DNA of 64,000 bases from Sphingomonas azotifigens NBRC 15497. GTDB taxonomy: Bacteria; Pseudomonadota; Alphaproteobacteria; Sphingomonadales; Sphingomonadaceae. Positions within the stretch are counted from its first letter, which is position 1, and each line of letters starts with the position of its first letter. Shown here in pieces: positions 59,704 through 64,000 of the stretch. The notes under the pieces are model-generated. The model made no database searches. It saw only the letters and a program-made list of their open reading frames with translations, and was not told where the DNA came from. The stretch is taken from NCBI RefSeq assembly GCF_002091475.1, contig NZ_BCTR01000001.1, positions 124,001 through 188,000 of the forward strand, given 5' to 3'. Both the position numbers and the translations under genes were made by a program.

Positions 59704-62073
59704 ATGCGGGAACCCAGCTTCGAGGAACGCTGTGCGCTCACCGCCGGCGCGGCGATGTGGCAGAGCGTCGCGGTGCCGGAGGCGGGCATCCCCGCCTTCA
59801 CCATGGCCGATGGGCCGATGGGCGTGGCGAGCGGCAATGTCGACGAGCGCGACGTCTCGCTGCTGACGCCGTGCCCCACCGCGCTGGGTGCCAGCTGGGA
59901 TCGCGACACCGCCCGGCGCATGGGGCAGGTGGTCGGCAGCGATGCCGTGGCTCGGGGCGTCGACGCACTGCTCGCCCCCAACCTCAATCTCGCGCGCAGC
60001 CCGCTGGCCGGGCGTGCCTTCGAATATTTCTCGGAGGACCCGCTGCTCGCCGGCGTGCTCGGCGCGGCGTGGATCGAGGGGCTGCAATCGACGGGCACCG
60101 GCTCGGTCGTCAAGCATCTCGTCTGCAACGACAGCGAAACCGCGCGCGACACGGTCGACGCGCAGGTCGACGAGCGGACGCTGCGCGAAGTCTATCTGCT
60201 GCCCTTCGAGATGGCGGCCGCAGCCGGTTGCGCGGGCATGCTCGCGGCGTACAACAAGCTCAACGGCGCCTGGTGCTCGGAACAGGCGCATGTGCTGACC
60301 GACATCGTCAAGGGCGAGTGGCGCTTTCCCTATCTGATCATGAGCGACTGGTTCGGTACCCATTCGACCGAGGGGACGATCGCTGCCGGGCTGGACCTGG
60401 AGATGCCGGGGCCGGCGCGATTCATGGGGCCGAAGATCGCCGCTGCGGTGGCGGCGGGCGTGGTGTCGGCGGAGCGCGTTGCCGATGCGGCGGCGCGGGT
60501 CGCGGCGACCGCGCGGCGGGTGACCGGCGCCAAGCGCGCGCCGCTGCCGGCGGAGACGGCCGCGTTGATGCTCGAGGACGCCGCAGCACAGGGCTTCGTC
60601 CTGCTGCGCAACGACGGCGCGATGCTGCCGTTGCCGCCTGAAAGCGTCCGCCGGATTGCGGTGATCGGCCCGAACGCGGCGGCGCCCTGCTACCAGGGCG
60701 GCACCTTCGCCAAGATTGCGGTCGCACCCGACACGCCGACTCCGATCGAGGCGATCCGCGCCCGCTACGGCGCGGCCTGCGAGATCGTCTACGAACCCGG
60801 CGTCGACCCGCAGCCGCGGCTGCCGTCGATGCCGGTGCAGCCCGCGCGCGACCTGGGCGATGGCTGCGCCAGCGGGATGACGCTCGACTATTTCGCGACG
60901 ACCGATTGCTCCGGCACGCCGCTGTCGAGCGAGACGCGGGCGACCAATTCGCTGGTCTGGTTCGTCGGCGTCCACACCCAGGGGCGGTTCGACGCGCCCG
61001 GCTCGATCCGGGCGAGCGGGCGGTTCACGCCGGCGACGGACGGGGTGCATCGCTTTTATCTGGGCGGCACCGGCGTGGCGCGGATGCTGGTCGACGGGCG
61101 CGAGGTGCTGCGTGCCGGCCGCGAACTGGCGGCGGGCGACGTGATGGGCGTGCTCAAGGCCGGCGACGCGGACTCGGTGGAAGTGGCGCTGGCGGCGGGC
61201 CGCGAGGTGCTGGTGACGGTGGAGTTTCACTATGTCGGCGCGCGCGTGCAGGGGCTGTGGTACGGCATCCGCACGCCGGACAGTCCCGAGGCGATGCTCG
61301 CGCGCGCCGTCGAGGCTGCGCGTTCCGCCGATGCGGTGTTCCTGGTGATCGGCGAGACTTCCGACTCCAGCGTCGAGAGCAAGGATCGACCCGATACCCG
61401 GCTTGCAGCCGAACAGCTGCGGCTGATCGAGGCGGTGTGCGCGGCGAATCCGCGGACTGCGGCGATCGTCAATGTCGGGCACGCCTTCGATGCCGAGTGG
61501 GGCGAGCAGGCGGCGGCGCTGCTGGTTGCCTGGTATCCGGGGCAGGGCTTTGCGCCCGCGCTCGCAGGCGTGCTGGCGGGCGACCGCGAGCCCGGCGGCC
61601 GCATGCCGGTGTCGATCGCGCGCGCCGAGGCAGACTATTGCGGGTACGGCGTGACGCCCGAGGCGGACGGCCGGCTGGTCTATGCCGAGGGAACGCGGCT
61701 CGGCTATCGCGGACTGATCGCGAACGGCACGCCAGCGCGTCATGCGCTGGGCAGCGGCTTCGGCTATGCGCGGTTCGAATGGGCCGACGCGGCGGCGGCG
61801 GACGACGCGGTGACGGTGACCGTCACCAACCTGTCGGATCGCGCGGGTGCCGAAGTGGTGCAGGTCTATCGCGATGCGCCTGAATCTGCGCTCGTGGGCT
61901 TTGCCAAGGTCGCGCTGGCGCCGGGCGAGCGGCGAACGCTCTCGGTGCCGATCGAGCCGCGAATGCTGCGCCAGTGGCAGGAGGATGGCTGGCAGGCGCT
62001 TCGCGGCGCGCTGGCGTTTCGTGTGGCGCGATCGGCGGAAGATCCTGGGCTGGCGGTGACCCTCCACCGCTGA
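59704..62073 (+). CDS. GH3 family beta-glycosidase with PA14 insert
   Basis: A 789-residue glycoside hydrolase family 3 protein. The N-terminal TIM barrel has substrate-binding Lys137-His138 (VVKHLVCNDSET) and nucleophile Asp215 (YLIMSDWFGTHS). The alpha/beta sandwich is interrupted by a PA14-like beta domain (about 420-560, FTPATDGVHRFYLGGTGVAR), and a fibronectin-III-like end carries ERRTLSVPIEPRML. No signal peptide is visible, so it is probably cytoplasmic and acts on imported disaccharides. Convergent with the GH30 gene. Confidence 0.92.
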   Translation: MREPSFEERCALTAGAAMWQSVAVPEAGIPAFTMADGPMGVASGNVDERDVSLLTPCPTALGASWDRDTARRMGQVVGSDAVARGVDALLAPNLNLARSPLAGRAFEYFSEDPLLAGVLGAAWIEGLQSTGTGSVVKHLVCNDSETARDTVDAQVDERTLREVYLLPFEMAAAAGCAGMLAAYNKLNGAWCSEQAHVLTDIVKGEWRFPYLIMSDWFGTHSTEGTIAAGLDLEMPGPARFMGPKIAAAVAAGVVSAERVADAAARVAATARRVTGAKRAPLPAETAALMLEDAAAQGFVLLRNDGAMLPLPPESVRRIAVIGPNAAAPCYQGGTFAKIAVAPDTPTPIEAIRARYGAACEIVYEPGVDPQPRLPSMPVQPARDLGDGCASGMTLDYFATTDCSGTPLSSETRATNSLVWFVGVHTQGRFDAPGSIRASGRFTPATDGVHRFYLGGTGVARMLVDGREVLRAGRELAAGDVMGVLKAGDADSVEVALAAGREVLVTVEFHYVGARVQGLWYGIRTPDSPEAMLARAVEAARSADAVFLVIGETSDSSVESKDRPDTRLAAEQLRLIEAVCAANPRTAAIVNVGHAFDAEWGEQAAALLVAWYPGQGFAPALAGVLAGDREPGGRMPVSIARAEADYCGYGVTPEADGRLVYAEGTRLGYRGLIANGTPARHALGSGFGYARFEWADAAAADDAVTVTVTNLSDRAGAEVVQVYRDAPESALVGFAKVALAPGERRTLSVPIEPRMLRQWQEDGWQALRGALAFRVARSAEDPGLAVTLHR

Positions 62074-62105
62074 TCGGGTCCAGTGTCCGTGGCTGCCGCG
62101 CACGC

Positions 62106-63602
62106 TCAGCGCGGCGGGAGCAGGATCGATCCGAAGGAATCGGCGGGTAGCACCGCCTCGAGAGTCGCGGCGCCAATGCCGATCCGCGCGTGCATCGGGG
62201 CGCCGGTGGGGTTGTGCGTCATGACGGCGATGCTGCCGTCCTGGTTGCGGAAGGCGAGAACGTCTTCATACCCGGTCCAGCTGATCGCGGGGATGCGCAC
62301 CGCCCCGCTGCGCACGATGCCGGCGAGGTGCTTCAACAGATAGAATTCGTGGTTCCAGCGCCAGCTGCGGGTCGCGCGATCGACGCTGAGCAGCGAGTTC
62401 TGCGCCCAGCCCCAGCGGCTGACGCCGCCGTCCACCAGCGCGATGTTCCAATAATCATAGCCGCTGCAGCCGTTCGAGAGATACTGCTTCATCAGGCTCC
62501 AGGTATAGCGGGCATAGCGCCAGTCATTCTTGCCATCGCCGCACTCCTGCTCGCTCATGTAGAAGCGCAGCGTCGGGTGCGCGCGGGCAAGGAAGGGGAG
62601 GGCGCCGCGGCCCGCCCATTGCACGCCAACCCCGCGGATCACGCTTGCCGCCGCAGTGTCGGCATAGACGGCCTCGAACAACCGGTCGTCCGGACGCTCC
62701 ATCGTCCCGAAAAAGACCTCGACGTCGCGTCGCGCCATCTCGCGACCGAGATGCGGCAGGAAGCGCGCCAGCCCTTTCGGTGTCCAGCAGCAGCTCGGGA
62801 ACGGTTGCGCGGAATTGAACTCGTTCTGCGGCATGACCATGGCGATGCGGATGCCGCGCCTGGCATATTCATCGATGAACCTGCCGAAATATCGTGCATA
62901 GGCGTCGAAATAGCGCTCGTCCTGCTCGAACATGTCGGTGCCTTCCGTGCCCACTTGGCTCGGTAGCAGGCCATTGTCGGGCCAGCCGGGTCGATTGGGC
63001 ACGGCCGCATAGTGGCGGTTGGTCTTCATCCAGCTGGGCGGGCTCCAGGGCGAGGCCCAGATCCTGAGATCGGGGCGGACCGCGAGCGCGCGCTTGATGA
63101 AGGGCACCAGCGCGCTGTCGTCCCGCGCGATGCTGAAGGACCGGAGCGCGAAATCGCCGGGCGTTTCGTCATAGGAATACCAGTCGCGGGCGAAATCGTT
63201 CGCGCCGATCGGCATCCGGCAGAGCGACAGGCCGGTGGCGGCGTCGCCGAACAGTTCCGCGAAGATCTTGTCCTGCTCGGCCGGCGGCAGCAGGTTGATG
63301 GCGTCCCAGCCCATCTCGTTGAAGCAGGCGCCGAAGCCTTCCATCGTCTGGAGCGGGCGATCGAGCTGCAGCACCATATCGGCAGGCGACCCGCTGCCCG
63401 GCGCGATGCGGGCGGGTTGATCGCCGATCTGCCAGGGCTGGGCTTCGGTGGTGACGACCCAGCGGCCGGCGGGGATGGCGTATCGCTGTACGGATGCTGC
63501 CGCCCGCCCGACGCCCGGAAGCGCGGCTGCCAGCCCGCCCGCTGCCGTCAATGCAACGAACTGTCGACGATCGACCCGGCTCGTTCCGCCCCATGCATCC
63601 AT
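62106..63602 (-). CDS. GH30 family glycosidase with Tat signal
   Basis: A 498-residue glycoside hydrolase family 30 protein. The N terminus has a twin-arginine motif (VDRRQFVALTAA) and hydrophobic stretch ending GRAAA, so it should be exported folded by Tat. GFGACFNEMGWDAIN is the GH30 opening. The acid/base is Glu261 (VMPQNEFNSAQ) and the nucleophile Glu351 or Glu353 (FYMSEQECG). Family members include glucosylceramidase, beta-1,6-glucanase and beta-xylosidase, so the substrate is open. GAGGTGCG precedes the ATG ending at 63602. The neighbouring MFS gene (partial) is on the same strand upstream. Confidence 0.9.
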   Translation of the reverse strand: MDAWGGTSRVDRRQFVALTAAGGLAAALPGVGRAAASVQRYAIPAGRWVVTTEAQPWQIGDQPARIAPGSGSPADMVLQLDRPLQTMEGFGACFNEMGWDAINLLPPAEQDKIFAELFGDAATGLSLCRMPIGANDFARDWYSYDETPGDFALRSFSIARDDSALVPFIKRALAVRPDLRIWASPWSPPSWMKTNRHYAAVPNRPGWPDNGLLPSQVGTEGTDMFEQDERYFDAYARYFGRFIDEYARRGIRIAMVMPQNEFNSAQPFPSCCWTPKGLARFLPHLGREMARRDVEVFFGTMERPDDRLFEAVYADTAAASVIRGVGVQWAGRGALPFLARAHPTLRFYMSEQECGDGKNDWRYARYTWSLMKQYLSNGCSGYDYWNIALVDGGVSRWGWAQNSLLSVDRATRSWRWNHEFYLLKHLAGIVRSGAVRIPAISWTGYEDVLAFRNQDGSIAVMTHNPTGAPMHARIGIGAATLEAVLPADSFGSILLPPR

Positions 63603-63713
63603 CTCGCACCTCTTTTCGCACCCGATCCCTCGACCGGTATTGCCCATGTTTCTCATGGGCGACGCTAGGGTGTTTGGGACGGCGCGGGAACCGAAATCGG
63701 CAGCGTCGGCGGG

Positions 63714-64000
63714 TCAGGCCGTCGCCGCCCGCAAGGGCGCGCGCGTGCCGAGTGCGAACCCGACGAGCGCGCTGGCAATGCCGACCAGCCCCAGCAGCAG
63801 GAACGCGCCCTGCATCGATCCGGCCGCACCGGCGATGTTGCCGACGATGATCGGCGAGATCGCCTGGCCCAGGAAGAAGGCGCTGGTCCATACGCCCATG
63901 CCGCGGCCGCGATGGGCGAAGCCGAACTTGGTCTGCGACCAGGCGATCAGCGCGGGGATCGCCATGCCGGCGCCGGTCTGCTGCAGCGTCATGCCGAGCT
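63714..64000 (-). CDS. MFS transporter, C-terminal part (runs off the right edge)
   Basis: The last 90-odd residues of a major facilitator. Hydrophobic segments IAWSQTKFGF...GVWTSAFFLGQAISPIIVG and AFLLLGLVGIASALVGFALG are typical of TM10-12, with the RGRGMGVW loop between. The start lies outside the window. Next to GH30 and GH3 genes it is likely a sugar importer, but the substrate cannot be read from this fragment. Confidence 0.8.
   Translation of the reverse strand, partial: LGMTLQQTGAGMAIPALIAWSQTKFGFAHRGRGMGVWTSAFFLGQAISPIIVGNIAGAAGSMQGAFLLLGLVGIASALVGFALGTRAPLRAATA

Overview
The window looks like a chromosomal segment of a nitrogen-fixing alphaproteobacterium of the Sphingomonadaceae type (Sphingomonas or a close relative). 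The evidence is uniformly GC-rich sequence, a long sphingomonad-style TonB-dependent receptor, a palindromic intergenic repeat (about 2.42-2.51 kb) of the kind scattered through sphingomonad genomes, and a NifA carrying the alphaproteobacterial oxygen-sensing cysteine motif with no NifL. The assignment is inference from gene content; no rRNA, tRNA, CRISPR array or insertion sequence was seen.

Layout. 0-10.4 kb: accessory chromosomal genes (decayed metallo-hydrolase, SDR/AraC pair, glycine-rich exported protein, subtilisin-like protease beside an ECF sigma/anti-sigma pair, MFS pump/aldo-keto reductase/LysR, frameshifted methyltransferase). 10.5-15.2 kb: a candidate small ORF, a TonB-dependent receptor and a HAD phosphatase. 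15.2-24.6 kb: a carboxylate (probably acetate) module of MHS-family symporter, DcaP-like porin, acetyl-CoA synthetase and a CrbS/CrbR-type two-component system. 24.7-57.2 kb: a continuous nitrogen-fixation island. 57.2-64 kb: TetR/LLM monooxygenase/FMN reductase, then GH3 and GH30 glycosidases and the edge of an MFS gene.

Nitrogen-fixation island. A truncated ModC-like ATPase precedes a bolA-grxD-[2Fe-2S] ferredoxin-mop operon. Then come a divergent pseudo-receiver/NifO-like pair and the long operon nifHDKENX-DUF269-CCE_0567-fdxB-nifQ-truncated haemoglobin. Three loosely attached genes follow (unknown, Rieske protein, unknown). Next are iscA-nifU-nifS-nifV-cysE-nifW-fixABCX, nifA, fdxN-LRV-nifT-SIR2-like, and nifB-fdx-A-type carrier-TPR-nifZ-nifZ-two unknowns-DegT-like-[2Fe-2S] ferredoxin. 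Together they encode the Fe protein and MoFe protein, FeMo-cofactor assembly (B, E, N, X, Q, V), cluster supply (U, S, cysE, IscA), electron supply (FixABCX and five ferredoxins) and control (NifA).

Regulation can be read from the DNA. Five -24/-12 (sigma-54) promoters are each preceded at the usual distance by TGT-N10-ACA NifA sites: in front of bolA, nifH, iscA-nifUS, fdxN and nifB. A sixth promoter faces the other way from the nifH sites and would drive the pseudo-receiver and NifO-like genes. This places the small Fe-S/redox operon, the pseudo-receiver and the molybdenum-binding Mop protein inside the NifA regulon. The least explained parts are the pseudo-receiver lacking its phospho-aspartate, the DegT-like aminotransferase lacking its PLP lysine, and four unknown small proteins embedded among nif genes.
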